Below are positions 1 to 9,041 of a stretch of DNA of 64,000 nucleotides, piece by piece. The notes beneath the pieces are model-generated. The model saw only the letters and a list, made by a program, of their open reading frames with translations. It made no database searches and was not told where the DNA came from. How positions within the stretch are numbered: position 1 is the first letter of the stretch; every line of letters begins with the position of its first letter. The stretch spans positions 310,001 through 374,000 of the forward strand of contig NZ_JAJNCX010000003.1 in assembly GCF_021026315.1 (NCBI RefSeq), in the 5' to 3' direction. Both the position numbers and the translations under genes were made by a program. Source of the DNA: Rhizobium sp. C4 (GTDB taxonomy: Bacteria; Pseudomonadota; Alphaproteobacteria; Rhizobiales; Rhizobiaceae).

Positions 1-47
1 TCATCGTTCACATGCACCGGCTGCTTGATCCGAACCACAAGGACTGA
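1..47 (+). CDS. C-terminal end of a DUF4170-like protein (partial)
   Basis: Only the last 14 codons are inside the window. They are read in the third frame and end at TGA 45-47. The peptide ends in HMHRLLDPNHKD, which resembles from memory the conserved C-terminus of the short rhizobial DUF4170 family (RYFIVHxHRLLDP). DUF4170 genes usually sit just upstream of the Kdo transferase gene in Rhizobiaceae, so the position fits. The function of the family is unknown. The assignment rests on a very short peptide plus synteny. Confidence 0.5.
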   Translation, partial: IVHMHRLLDPNHKD

Positions 48-164
48 TCGGCGACAGCCGGGCATGAATTCGACAAGGATTGGCGCTACGCGGCAATCCT
101 CGGGCGCTGTCTGGCTGACAGGGGCTCTCACGGAGCCGAAGGCCCTCAGACGGGAAGGACCAGG

Positions 165-1469
165 ATGTCAAACACGATGGCGCGTTTCGCACTGTCCGCC
201 TACAAGTGGGCGGGCTTCGCGCTTTTTCCGCTTTTGACGCCCTATCTTGCCGTCCGTTCGGCCAAGGGCAAGGAAGACGCCGCGCGCCGCCGCGAGCGCT
301 TCGGCCATCCGGGCCGCGAGCGTCCTGCAGGCCCGCTGGTGTGGTTTCATGCCGCCAGCGTCGGCGAGACGACCGCCGTCATCCCGCTCATCCGCGAAGT
401 GCGCAAGCGCGACATCCATGTGGTCCTGACGACCGGTACGGTCACGTCGGCCAAGGTCGCGAAGGAACGTCTGGACGAGAGCGTCATCCACCAGTTCGTC
501 CCCCTCGACATCAAGCCTGCCGTCGGCCGCTTCCTCGACTACTGGAAGCCGGATCTCGCCATCATCGCGGAATCGGAAATCTGGCCGGTGACGCTGATGG
601 AGCTCGGCGAGCGCCATATTCCGCAGATCCTCGTCAATGGCCGGCTTTCGGATCGCTCGTTTGCCCGCTGGCGTCGCTATTCGGGTCTTGCCGAAGAACT
701 CTTCCGCAACCTGGCTCTGGTGATTGCCCAGTCCGAGTCCGACGCGGCCAAGTATACGCAACTCGGCGCGCTGCCCGTCACGGTCTCCGGCAACCTCAAG
801 GTCGACAACGATTCTCTGCCCTTCGAGGCTGACGCGCTTGCGCGCTACGAGAGCCAGATCGGCGCCCGCAAGACCTGGGCTGCCATCTCCACCTTCGACA
901 AGGAAGAGGCCGCCGCCGGCCGGGTGCACCAGCGCCTGAAGGCGGCCAACGGCCTCCTGACGATCATCGTGCCGCGCCATCCCGAGCGCGCCGACGAGAT
1001 CGAGAAGGAATTGAACGAACTGGGCCTCAAGGTCGCCCGCCGCACCCGCAAGGACCCGATCACGCCCGAGACCGATATCCTGCTCGGCGACACGATCGGC
1101 GAAATGGGGCTTTATCTGCGCCTGACCGAAATCGCCTTCGTCGGCCGCTCGCTCTATGCCGAGGGCGGGCAGAACCCGATGGAGCCGGCGGCGATCGGCT
1201 GCGCGGTTCTGTCCGGCGGCAATGTGCAGAATTTCCGCGACAGCTATCAGCGCCTCGCCGCCAATGGCAGCGCCAAGATCGTCCGCGACGAAGATATCCT
1301 GGCCAAGGGCGTGCACTATCTGATGAACAACGACGCCGTTCGCCGCACCATGATCGAGGCCGGCTTCGATACGGTGCAGAGCATGCGCGGCGCGCTGACA
1401 GCGACGATGAAGAATCTCGAGCCCTATATCAGCCCGCTCGCCATGAAGGCGCGGCTGGATTCGAAGTGA
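165..1469 (+). CDS. waaA: 3-deoxy-D-manno-octulosonic acid (Kdo) transferase
   Basis: Transfers Kdo from CMP-Kdo to the lipid A precursor at the inner face of the inner membrane (glycosyltransferase family 30). The 434 residues match the usual length. A hydrophobic anchor covers about residues 8-30. The RRRERFG motif near residue 44 holds the probable catalytic Glu, HAASVGE lies at 62-68, and the C-terminal half has the GT-B motif EGGQNPMEPAA that binds the nucleotide sugar. GGAAGGACCAGG precedes the ATG. It is followed 13 nt later by a HAD phosphatase gene and then lpxK, so the three probably form one lipid A operon. Confidence 0.95.
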   Translation: MSNTMARFALSAYKWAGFALFPLLTPYLAVRSAKGKEDAARRRERFGHPGRERPAGPLVWFHAASVGETTAVIPLIREVRKRDIHVVLTTGTVTSAKVAKERLDESVIHQFVPLDIKPAVGRFLDYWKPDLAIIAESEIWPVTLMELGERHIPQILVNGRLSDRSFARWRRYSGLAEELFRNLALVIAQSESDAAKYTQLGALPVTVSGNLKVDNDSLPFEADALARYESQIGARKTWAAISTFDKEEAAAGRVHQRLKAANGLLTIIVPRHPERADEIEKELNELGLKVARRTRKDPITPETDILLGDTIGEMGLYLRLTEIAFVGRSLYAEGGQNPMEPAAIGCAVLSGGNVQNFRDSYQRLAANGSAKIVRDEDILAKGVHYLMNNDAVRRTMIEAGFDTVQSMRGALTATMKNLEPYISPLAMKARLDSK

Positions 1470-1482
1470 GGTCGCCAAACCC

Positions 1483-2175
1483 ATGGCCATTGCCGGTATT
1501 CTCTTCGACAAGGACGGCACGCTGATCGACTACTTCAAGAGCTGGTCGCCGGTGAACCGCAAGCTGGCCCTGCTGGCTGCGGAGGGCGACCAGGCGCTGG
1601 CCGACCATCTGCTGCGCGCGACCGGCATGGACCCGCAGACCGGCCACGTCGTGGCCGACAGCCTGCTGGCCGCCGGTAATACCGAAGAGATCGCCGAAGG
1701 CCTCGTGGCCGCCGGCTCGAAGCTTTCCGCCCGGCAACTCGTCGAGGACCTGGACTGGCTGTTTGCCGAGGCGGCGACCAATGCCGTTCCGGTGACCGAT
1801 CTCGAAGATTTCTTCGGTCGCCTCAAGGCGCGCGGGCTGAAGCTGGGCGTCGCCTCAAGCGACAACGAGCAGTCGATCCGCCGCACCGCCGAGCGCTTCG
1901 GCTTCATCGCCTATCTCGACTACATCGCGGGCTATGACAGCGGCCATGGCTGCAAGCCTGAACCCGGCATGGTCTGGGGCTTTGCCGAGGCCACGGGGCT
2001 TGAACATGCCGAAATCCTCGTCGTCGGCGACAACAGCCACGACATGATGATGGGCCGCAATGCCGGCGCCGGCATGACCATCGGCGTGCTGACCGGAACC
2101 GGCACGCGCGAGAGCCTGGGCCCGCTTTCCGACTACTGTCTCAACGACATCACCGAAATCGAAACGATCATCTGA
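1483..2175 (+). CDS. HAD-superfamily hydrolase, phosphoglycolate phosphatase-like
   Basis: A 230-residue haloacid dehalogenase-type phosphatase. Motif I is FDKDGTLID with the nucleophile Asp9 and acid/base Asp11. A helical cap domain follows. The Lys of motif III lies in CKPEPG, and motif IV is GDNSHDMMMGRNAG near 183-196. The closest general family is Gph/phosphoglycolate phosphatase, but the substrate cannot be read from sequence. It sits between waaA (13 nt upstream) and lpxK (67 nt downstream), so it is likely co-transcribed with lipid A genes. A role in that pathway is only suggested by position. Confidence 0.85.
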   Translation: MAIAGILFDKDGTLIDYFKSWSPVNRKLALLAAEGDQALADHLLRATGMDPQTGHVVADSLLAAGNTEEIAEGLVAAGSKLSARQLVEDLDWLFAEAATNAVPVTDLEDFFGRLKARGLKLGVASSDNEQSIRRTAERFGFIAYLDYIAGYDSGHGCKPEPGMVWGFAEATGLEHAEILVVGDNSHDMMMGRNAGAGMTIGVLTGTGTRESLGPLSDYCLNDITEIETII

Positions 2176-2242
2176 GCTCTGAGACCTTGCCATTCGTCGG
2201 GAATCGCGGTTTTGGTGGGCGATCGGCAAACGGGGAGTGACC

Positions 2243-3283
2243 ATGGTTTCCGAATCCCCGCCCTTCTGGTGGACGAAAATCGGCTGGCAGGCGGCGCTTC
2301 TTTGGCCCGCAAGCCTGATCTATGGTGCGATCTCGGGCCGCAACATGCGCCGCGCCCGTCGCGCTCCGGTCGACTGCCCGGTCATCTGCGTCGGCAATTT
2401 CACCGTCGGCGGCGCCGGCAAGACGCCGACCGCGATTGCAATCGCCCGTGCCGCTACGGCACTGGGCTACAAGCCCGGCCTGCTAAGCCGGGGCTATTCC
2501 GGCCTCATCTCCAGGCCGACGATCGTCGATCCTGATCATCATCGCGCGGTCGATGTCGGGGATGAGCCCCTGCTGCTCGCCCGCGCCGGCCTGACCGTGG
2601 TCGCCCGCAACCGGCTCGAAGGTGCAAGGAAACTGATCGCCGAAGGCGCCGATCTCATCATCATGGATGACGGCTTCCAGAGCGCCCGTATCGCCATCGA
2701 CTATGCCCTTGTCGTGGTGGACGGCAAACGCGGCATCGGCAACGGCCTGGTCGTTCCCTCCGGCCCGATCCGGGCGCCGCTGAAGGAACAGCTGCGCCAC
2801 GTCACGACGCTCCTGGCCGTTTCAGGCGGCCCGGCGGCCGACCCGTTCATCCGCCGCATGGCGCGCGCCGGCAAGCAGGTGCTGGAAGCAACCGTTGCTC
2901 CGGTCAACGGGCGGGATTTCAACGGCAAGAAACTGTTCGCCTTTGCCGGCATTGCCGACCCGACGAAATTCTATGGAAGCCTTGCCGATGTCGGGGCCGA
3001 AGTGGTCGCCACGCGTTCGTTCCCCGATCATCACCATTTCGCCGACGACGAACTGCGATCGCTGGTGGTTGATGCAGAACGCGACGGGCTGACGCTCGTC
3101 ACCACCGCCAAGGACCGTGTTCGCCTGTCAGGCCATCACGGGGCGGCGGATGCGCTCTTGGAGCGCATCAATGTGCTGGAAATCGAGATGATGTTCGATG
3201 ATCCGGGAGCCCCCGGTCTGATCGTCGAGCAGGCCTTTGCCAATTTCCGGAAGCGCAAGTTTGCGGTCAGTAAACCGAAATAG
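2243..3283 (+). CDS. lpxK: tetraacyldisaccharide 4'-kinase
   Basis: Phosphorylates the 4' position of the tetraacyldisaccharide 1-phosphate to make lipid IVA, at the inner membrane. An N-terminal membrane segment spans about residues 14-31. The Walker A motif GNFTVGGAGKT is at 51-61 and the acidic MDDGFQS motif follows near 139. A GTG six bases upstream is in frame, but GGGGAG at 2232-2237 is correctly spaced for the ATG at 2243, giving 346 residues. The gene converges on the DUF2093 gene with one base between the two stop codons. Confidence 0.95.
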   Translation: MVSESPPFWWTKIGWQAALLWPASLIYGAISGRNMRRARRAPVDCPVICVGNFTVGGAGKTPTAIAIARAATALGYKPGLLSRGYSGLISRPTIVDPDHHRAVDVGDEPLLLARAGLTVVARNRLEGARKLIAEGADLIIMDDGFQSARIAIDYALVVVDGKRGIGNGLVVPSGPIRAPLKEQLRHVTTLLAVSGGPAADPFIRRMARAGKQVLEATVAPVNGRDFNGKKLFAFAGIADPTKFYGSLADVGAEVVATRSFPDHHHFADDELRSLVVDAERDGLTLVTTAKDRVRLSGHHGAADALLERINVLEIEMMFDDPGAPGLIVEQAFANFRKRKFAVSKPK

Positions 3284-3284
3284 G

Positions 3285-3515
3285 TCAGCGGTGCTGGTTG
3301 GGCAGCGCGCCAGCGCGCTTTTCCGCTTCCAGCGAGGACGCCGCGTCGCAATAGGCTTCCTGGCGCGCAACGCTCCAGTATTTCATCTCGTCGATCGGGA
3401 TCTGCTTGCCGGTGATGGCGCAGATCACATAGGAGCCGGGCGACAGGATCTGGAAATCGCCGTCCAGAAAACGGATTCGCGCCTCACGCCCACCGGGTCC
3501 TTCAAAGCGGTTCAT
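3285..3515 (-). CDS. DUF2093 family protein
   Basis: A 76-residue protein starting MNRFEGPGGREARIRFLDG. The segment SYVICAITGKQIPIDEMKYWS recalls the conserved core of DUF2093, a small alphaproteobacterial family of unknown function that usually neighbours lpxK and mutL. The ATG at 3513-3515 has a good AGGAG ribosome-binding site seven bases upstream; a longer in-frame opening has no support. It lies 91 nt downstream of mutL on the same strand. Confidence 0.85.
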   Translation of the reverse strand: MNRFEGPGGREARIRFLDGDFQILSPGSYVICAITGKQIPIDEMKYWSVARQEAYCDAASSLEAEKRAGALPNQHR

Positions 3516-3606
3516 CCGTTGTCTCCTGAAAAGTTTCGCTAGTGTGCTTCGGCCGCGCATCTGTTCGCCATACCAGACTTGCTGCAGGCGAACAATCCGG
3601 ACCTCT

Positions 3607-5445
3607 TCAGCTCCGCCCGAACAGGCGTTCGATGTCGGCAAGCTTCAGTTCTATATAGGTCGGCCGTCCGTGATTGCACTGACCGGAACCCGGCGTCGCC
3701 TCCATCTGGCGAAGCAGCGCGTTCATTTCTTCCGGCCGCAGCCGTCGTCCCGACCGCACCGAACCATGGCAGGACAGGGTCGCCGCCAGATGGTCGAGCC
3801 GCGAGGCGAGCGTATCCGCCGTGTTCCATTCCGCAATTTCGTCGGCCAATTGCCGGATCAGCCCGCTCGCATCGATCTCGCCGAGCATCGCCGGCGTTTC
3901 GCGCACCGCAATCGCGCCCGGACCGAATCGTTCGTAAGCGAGCCCGAACGTGTCGAGCGCCTGGGCATGCTCCATCAGCCGGTCGCAATCCTCTTCCGGG
4001 AGATCGACGATCTCGGGGATCAGCAGCGCCTGTGACGGGATGCGCCGCGACCGCATGGCCTCGCGCATCGCTTCGAAGACAAGCCGCTCATGGGCGGCAT
4101 GCTGGTCGACGATGACAAGCCCGTCTTCCGTCTGCGCGACGATATAGTTCTCATGCAGCTGCGCGCGCGCCGCCCCGAGCTGGAAGCCCGCAGCCGTTGG
4201 CAGGGCCTGCGGCGCGGGAGCGGGCTCGCGGTCCGCGACCTCGGCCCGTGCGGACGGCGTGGCAAAGGCCTCAAAGCCGGCCTGCCGCGCTTCCGCAAAA
4301 CCTGTGGGTTGTTCCTCTCGCAAGGGCCGGAAGGGGGAAGCCTGCTGGCTCCAGCCGGCGTTGGGCGCACGATAGGCTGCGCCACCGCCGAAACTGCTGG
4401 CGCCGCTTCCCGGCCGGAACGCCTGCATCATGGCAGCCGCACCGGTGGTCGAGGCGCGTGCGCCATCGCGCTGAAGCGCCTCGCGGATCGCCCCGATCAG
4501 CAACCCGCGCACCAGACCCGGATCGCGGAAGCGGACATCGGATTTCGCCGGATGGACGTTCACATCCACAAGCGCCGGATCCATGGTCAGCCAGAGCACG
4601 GCGACCGGATACCGGCCCGAAGGCACGGTCTCGGCATATGCGGCGCGCAGCGCCGAGAGCAACTGGCGGTCCTGAACGGGCCTTCCATTGACGAAGAGAT
4701 ACTGATGCGCGCTGTTGCCCCGGTTGAAGGTCGGCACGCCGGCAAAGCCCGAAAGCGCCACGTCCTCGCGCTCGGCATCGATCTCGATCGCATTGTCCTT
4801 GAACTCGCGGCCCAGCACCTGGGCGATGCGCGCCAGCCGGTCGTCACCGGCGCCGGCAAACTCGAGCGTCGTGCGGTCCTGGCCCGAGAGCGTGAAGCGG
4901 ATGCCCGGAAAGGCAATCGCCATGCGCTTGACGACTTCGGTGACGGCCGCGGCCTCTGCCTTCTCCGTCTTGAGGAATTTCAGCCGGGCAGGCGTCGCAA
5001 AGAACAGGTCGCGGACTTCCACGACGGTTCCCTTGTTCGCGCCCGCCGGGCGAACGGGCTCCACCTTGCCGCCGGTAATGCGGATTTCCGAGCCGGCCTC
5101 GGCGCCTTCCGTGCGGCTGGTGATCTGGACGCGCGCCACCGAGCCGATGGAGGGCAGTGCCTCGCCGCGAAAGCCGAGCGTGCGGATATCGTCGAGCCCG
5201 CTGTCGATCTTGGAGGTGCAATGCCGCCGCACAGCCAGTTCGAGGTCGGCCGGTCCCATGCCGGAGCCGTTGTCGATGATGCGCAGGAGGCTTTTTCCGC
5301 CGCCGGCCGTGGCGATCTCGATGCGTGTCGCGCCGGCGTCGATGGCGTTCTCGATCAGCTCCTTGGCGGCACTCGCCGGCCGCTCGATCACCTCGCCGGC
5401 CGCGATCTGGTTGATGAGCGTTTCTGGCAGCTGTCTGATGGCCAT
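3607..5445 (-). CDS. mutL: DNA mismatch repair protein MutL
   Basis: Couples mismatch recognition by MutS to strand removal. 612 residues. The N-terminal GHKL ATPase has [14 protein letters not shown] and [11 protein letters not shown] proline/alanine-rich linker covers roughly residues 340-410. The C-terminal dimerisation domain carries [12 protein letters not shown] at 447, which satisfies the DQHA-x2-E-x4-E endonuclease motif, plus SCHGS near 559 and CNHGRP at 590. Known biology: MutL proteins with this motif nick DNA themselves, as expected in bacteria without MutH. It is followed on the same strand by the DUF2093 gene. Confidence 0.97.
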   Translation of the reverse strand: MAIRQLPETLINQIAAGEVIERPASAAKELIENAIDAGATRIEIATAGGGKSLLRIIDNGSGMGPADLELAVRRHCTSKIDSGLDDIRTLGFRGEALPSIGSVARVQITSRTEGAEAGSEIRITGGKVEPVRPAGANKGTVVEVRDLFFATPARLKFLKTEKAEAAAVTEVVKRMAIAFPGIRFTLSGQDRTTLEFAGAGDDRLARIAQVLGREFKDNAIEIDAEREDVALSGFAGVPTFNRGNSAHQYLFVNGRPVQDRQLLSALRAAYAETVPSGRYPVAVLWLTMDPALVDVNVHPAKSDVRFRDPGLVRGLLIGAIREALQRDGARASTTGAAAMMQAFRPGSGASSFGGGAAYRAPNAGWSQQASPFRPLREEQPTGFAEARQAGFEAFATPSARAEVADREPAPAPQALPTAAGFQLGAARAQLHENYIVAQTEDGLVIVDQHAAHERLVFEAMREAMRSRRIPSQALLIPEIVDLPEEDCDRLMEHAQALDTFGLAYERFGPGAIAVRETPAMLGEIDASGLIRQLADEIAEWNTADTLASRLDHLAATLSCHGSVRSGRRLRPEEMNALLRQMEATPGSGQCNHGRPTYIELKLADIERLFGRS

Positions 5446-5771
5446 GGTGTCGAGGGGAATCGCCGGTGGTTTGAGATAGGCTTGCTCTTAGCGCAAAACC
5501 TTGTTTCTCCAAAGCCGCAAGGCACGGGGAGAACAGACATAAATTGCGGCAGGTCAATTAATGGCCGCACTTCTTAAGTCGTCCTTAAGGTGTTGCTGCC
5601 ATCGTCTATCCCATTGGAATGAGCGCGTGTTTCCCCCTTTCAGGGTGGGTGTCTGTACATCGTTGCCGGACGAGTACCCGATGATGCCCGCAACGAAAAC
5701 GCTCCAATCTCACCCCGGCATGATCAGCCAAAAGTCCAGTCAGTGCCTGCGTGCAGGTATAGAGGTCCTTA
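5446..5771. other. intergenic region between mutL and the PAS/receiver gene
   Basis: A 326-base stretch between divergent genes. It should hold both promoters. The only repeats I noticed are two CTTAAG-containing segments at about 5573-5589. An open frame through 5561-5905 runs into the downstream gene in another frame and has no coding character or ribosome-binding site. I see no RNA gene or terminator here. Confidence 0.5.
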
Positions 5772-7448
5772 ATGGGTCATGTTGCGCCCATCGGCAGCGA
5801 CATTGCGAACATCATGTTCGAGACGTGCACCGACGCGCTCGACACGGGCATCGTTGTGTTCTCCAAAAGCGACCACATTCTGGCGGCCAGCCGGAACGCC
5901 GGTAATTTCTTTCCCGTCTCCGACGAGTTCCTGAAGCAGGGGACAAGCCTGCGCGCCTTCCTCATCGCTCTGTTCGAGGTTGGGGCTGCCAGATCCTCGT
6001 CCTCTTCATTTTCCAGACCGGATCTGTCCCGCGACAAATGGGTTTCCGAGCGCATCGCCGCCATGTGGCACGAGCGCGGGGAACACGAGACGCGCGTCGG
6101 TCGCGACCGGGTTCTGTCGCTGACGACGCGGCGGCTGGCGAGCGGCCTCGGCATCCTCATGGCCCGCGATGTCTCCGCACACCGCAAGATGGAAGACCGC
6201 TGGCGGGGCGACCTCGAGCGGGTCGCCATGACCGAAGAGATCCTCGACAACCTGCCGTCCATGCTGTTCGTTCTCGACCGCAATCTCAACTATGTGGCCG
6301 TCAACAAGGCCTATAGCCGTTTTCATGGTGTCCCGCCGGAAGGCCTGCTGGACCGCCGGCTTGTTGATGTCGTCGATCCGGATCAGGCCAAGCGGCACGA
6401 GGCAGAGCTGCGCGACGTGCTGACGACCGGCAAGGCCTTCTCCGGCCGCGAATATGCCGATCACGACGGCGAACAGGTCCTGCTGCTTTCGCAGAGCTTC
6501 AGGCTCGGCAATCCCGGCAACTATTTCGTCGTCACCCTGAAGCAGCAGATTTCCGATGTCGGCGAGGGGAGCCATCACGCGCAGGACACTGTCGCTCACC
6601 ACCCGGACCCAAGGGAAGCCGATCGCCTCTTCGACGAGGTCGAGACGACGCCCGAGCCGGCGTCGACCGGCGCCAGCGCCGTCATCCTGCTCAGCAGCGA
6701 CCAGCGCTTCGGCGCGGCGCTGAACGAGGCACTGCACGCGTTTCGCTTCGATGCCTGCCATGCGTCGAGCCTTGAGGAGACCCGCGACATCGTTCAGGCC
6801 GCGCATGAGGCCGGCCTGGCCGTCGATCTCATCATGGTGGACGAGGCGGATGCCGAACTGTCCGCGCTCGCGCCGCTGGGCATCAGGCTTCTGCCGCTTA
6901 GCCGCACGCGGCCGGTCCATTTTGCCGTCGCCGAGGCAGCCGCGGCCGCCACCCACCGCCTGCGATCGGTCTCGGTCGAGATCGATCCGGATTATCTGCC
7001 CGAGTTTCCCGAGCCCGGCCGCATTCCCGAGCCGTCGGGCTATGATGTCGACCTGCTGGTCGTCGAGGACAATCCGGTCAATCAAGAGGTCTATGCGCAG
7101 ATCCTTGGCAATCTCGGCATCAGTTATGAGCTTGCCAGGGACGGTGCCGAGGCGCTGCGCCTGTGGGACATCCTGCGGCCCTCGCTGATCCTGATGGATC
7201 TGGAACTGCCCGACATGAGCGGTGTCGACGTCGCCCTGCGCATCCGTGACGCCGAGAGCGGCGATGCTGCGCGTGCCACCATCGTCGGCGTGATGCCCAA
7301 GGCCTCGCAGGAAAAGCACGACAGGTGCCTTGCTTCCGGCATGGACGAGACGATCCTGAAGCCGCTGTCCGTCGAGACGCTGGAGGCGCTTTACAAGCGC
7401 CATATGCTGGTCCTTCTTGACCGCCACGAAGAAATGGTCGCCAGCTGA
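5772..7448 (+). CDS. PAS-domain protein with degenerate and intact receiver domains, no kinase
   Basis: A 558-residue signalling protein. An N-terminal PAS-like region (about 15-140) is followed by a second PAS (about 160-265) with FVLDRNLNYVAVNKAYSRFHGV. A receiver-like fold follows at about 300-400, retaining only LIMVDEADAE. A C-terminal receiver (about 428-545) has VVEDNPVNQEVY, the phospho-acceptor Asp in LILMDLELPDMSG, and the Lys in LKPLS. The usual switch Thr/Ser is replaced by Met in IVGVMPKAS. No HisKA or HATPase segment is present, so it cannot autophosphorylate. The ATG follows TATAGAGGTCCTTA. A GGDEF-EAL gene follows on the same strand. Its partner kinase is unknown. Confidence 0.8.
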   Translation: MGHVAPIGSDIANIMFETCTDALDTGIVVFSKSDHILAASRNAGNFFPVSDEFLKQGTSLRAFLIALFEVGAARSSSSSFSRPDLSRDKWVSERIAAMWHERGEHETRVGRDRVLSLTTRRLASGLGILMARDVSAHRKMEDRWRGDLERVAMTEEILDNLPSMLFVLDRNLNYVAVNKAYSRFHGVPPEGLLDRRLVDVVDPDQAKRHEAELRDVLTTGKAFSGREYADHDGEQVLLLSQSFRLGNPGNYFVVTLKQQISDVGEGSHHAQDTVAHHPDPREADRLFDEVETTPEPASTGASAVILLSSDQRFGAALNEALHAFRFDACHASSLEETRDIVQAAHEAGLAVDLIMVDEADAELSALAPLGIRLLPLSRTRPVHFAVAEAAAAATHRLRSVSVEIDPDYLPEFPEPGRIPEPSGYDVDLLVVEDNPVNQEVYAQILGNLGISYELARDGAEALRLWDILRPSLILMDLELPDMSGVDVALRIRDAESGDAARATIVGVMPKASQEKHDRCLASGMDETILKPLSVETLEALYKRHMLVLLDRHEEMVAS

Positions 7449-7515
7449 CCCGCGGCCGAAAACAAAAATGCCGCTCGAACGTGACGCGGGCGGCTATGTA
7501 TTTTAGCCCGTTATT

Positions 7516-7530
7516 TGTGACAGTGTCACA
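7516..7530. promoter_or_regulatory. perfect 15-bp palindrome, putative operator
   Basis: TGTGACA and TGTCACA flank a single central G. It lies 94 bases upstream of the GGDEF-EAL start. It resembles a CRP-type site (TGTGA-N-TCACA), but the spacer is five bases rather than six. The regulator is unknown. Confidence 0.45.
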
Positions 7531-7541
7531 CTATCCATTTC

Positions 7542-7568
7542 TTAATCAATTTGCCGCCAAATGATTAA
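7542..7568 (+). repeat. inverted repeat in the leader of the GGDEF-EAL gene
   Basis: TTAATCA-A-TTTG at 7542-7553 and CAAA-TGATTAA at 7558-7568 can pair with one bulged base across a short CCGC loop. It lies about 40 bases upstream of the likely start codon. It could be an RNA hairpin in the leader or a DNA-binding site. There is no U tract, so it is not an obvious terminator. Confidence 0.4.
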
Positions 7569-7609
7569 TATCAACGTGTTGGGTGCAAAGGTGTCCGGGA
7601 GATGGCGGT

Positions 7610-8962
7610 TTGGTGCAATCTGCAAGCGCAGATGTGATCCTGCAGAGTGAGCAGGCTTCGGGATTCACCGACCCTTTGACGGGTCTCGGGAACCGAAACC
7701 GTTTGCGCGAAAAGGTCACCCAGCTTGCCGCCGAGCGCGCCGACGATCCCGCACCCTTCACCATTGGCATTGCCAACCTCGATGGCTTCCGCCCGATCAA
7801 CGACCTTTTCGGTCGCGACGCCGGCGACGAGATCCTGTGTCAGGTTGCCCATCGCCTCAGCGCCTGCATGCCGAGCGGTGCGATCGTCACGCGCCAGGGC
7901 AGCGACGAATTCGCCTTCGTGCTTCCTCTCGTCTTCGAGCGTCATGGGGCCGAGCGGGTCGGCGCCATGTTCAAGGAAGTGCTCTCGGCACCCTACGATC
8001 TTGGCGATCGCCACGTCCGGCTTTCCGCCTCCTTCGGCTTTGCCGTCTATCCCTTCGCCGGCGAGGACTTTCCGGATCTCCTGAAGAGCGCGGAAACGGC
8101 GCTCTATCGGTCAAAGCGCAAGGGCACGGGCCGCGTGACGGTCTATTCGAGCGAGATTGCCGACGAGATGCGCCGCTCCACGCAGATCGAGCAGGCGCTG
8201 CGCAATGCCATCATCGCCGACGAGGTGGACGTCCATTTCCAGCCGATCGTCAATCTGGCAGGCGACGAAGTCGTGGGCTTCGAAGCGCTCGCCCGCTGGA
8301 CGGATGCCGATCTGGGCTTCGTCTCGCCGGCGGTCTTCGTGCCGCTCGCCGAAGAGCGCGGCTTCATCGACATCCTGACGGAGACGCTGCTGCGCAAGGC
8401 GGCGGCGGCGGCGGTCGCCTGGCCGCATGATCTCTTCCTGTCCTTCAACCTTTCGTCGGCGCAGCTGACCGACCTGCGCACCAGCCAGAACGTGATGTCG
8501 ATCATCAATCGCGTCGGCCTCGATCCACGTCGCCTGGAACTGGAAATCACCGAAACAGCCGTCGTTGCCGATCCGGAAACCGCAGGCAAGATCATCGCCG
8601 ACCTGCGCGCCGAGGGCGTTCGCATTTCGCTCGACGATTTCGGGACCGGGCAGTCGAGCCTTGGCCGTCTGATGGATTTCAGCTTCGACAAGCTGAAGAT
8701 CGACCGCGCCTTTGTCAGCCGCATCACCCAGGATCCTGCCGCCGAACACATCATCCGGGCAATCGTTGCCATGTGCGAAGGCCTGGGCCTCGAGGTCGTG
8801 GCCGAAGGGGTCGAGGACTTTGCCGAGGCCCTCAAGCTCAAGGCGCTGGGCTGCGGCATGGCGCAGGGCTATTTCTACGGCAAGGCCATGGACCGCAATG
8901 CCGTGAAAACCTTCCTCGCCGAAAAATACGTCGATTTCACCGGTCAGTTCGGCCGCGTCTGA
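7610..8962 (+). CDS. GGDEF-EAL protein, probable cyclic di-GMP phosphodiesterase
   Basis: About 450 residues: GGDEF domain first (roughly 15-175), EAL domain second (about 195-435). The GGDEF signature is RQGSDEF, so the second Gly is Ser and diguanylate cyclase activity is doubtful. The EAL domain keeps FEALARW, NLSSAQ, LEITET, SLDDFGTGQSSL, KIDRAF and AEGVE, so hydrolysis of cyclic di-GMP to pGpG is likely. No membrane segment is visible. A GGGAG at 7597-7601 favours TTG 7610 or GTG 7613; an in-frame GTG at 7583 has no ribosome-binding site. It follows the PAS/receiver gene by about 160 bases. Confidence 0.9.
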   Translation: MVQSASADVILQSEQASGFTDPLTGLGNRNRLREKVTQLAAERADDPAPFTIGIANLDGFRPINDLFGRDAGDEILCQVAHRLSACMPSGAIVTRQGSDEFAFVLPLVFERHGAERVGAMFKEVLSAPYDLGDRHVRLSASFGFAVYPFAGEDFPDLLKSAETALYRSKRKGTGRVTVYSSEIADEMRRSTQIEQALRNAIIADEVDVHFQPIVNLAGDEVVGFEALARWTDADLGFVSPAVFVPLAEERGFIDILTETLLRKAAAAAVAWPHDLFLSFNLSSAQLTDLRTSQNVMSIINRVGLDPRRLELEITETAVVADPETAGKIIADLRAEGVRISLDDFGTGQSSLGRLMDFSFDKLKIDRAFVSRITQDPAAEHIIRAIVAMCEGLGLEVVAEGVEDFAEALKLKALGCGMAQGYFYGKAMDRNAVKTFLAEKYVDFTGQFGRV

Positions 8963-8990
8963 ACCGTAAGTCAGCAGCCCAAAAAAACAA

Positions 8991-9014
8991 AAGCCCGGCG
9001 AGAAGGCCGGGCTT
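8991..9014. terminator. hairpin terminator between convergent genes
   Basis: AAGCCCGGC and GCCGGGCTT pair around a GAGAAG loop. The A-rich run just before it becomes a U tract on the minus strand, so it fits best as the gstI terminator. It may also stop transcription from the GGDEF-EAL gene. Confidence 0.8.
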
Positions 9015-9041
9015 AGCTGTTATTCTCCACCAATGCCTGCC

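Noticed and set aside
25-237. 70-codon open frame on the plus strand across the start of waaA
   Set aside because: It overlaps the well-supported waaA start in another frame and lacks a ribosome-binding site and a recognisable product.
4090-5577. 495-codon open frame opposite mutL
   Set aside because: Long antisense frames are common in GC-rich genes. MutL is strongly identified on the other strand and this frame shows no known family.
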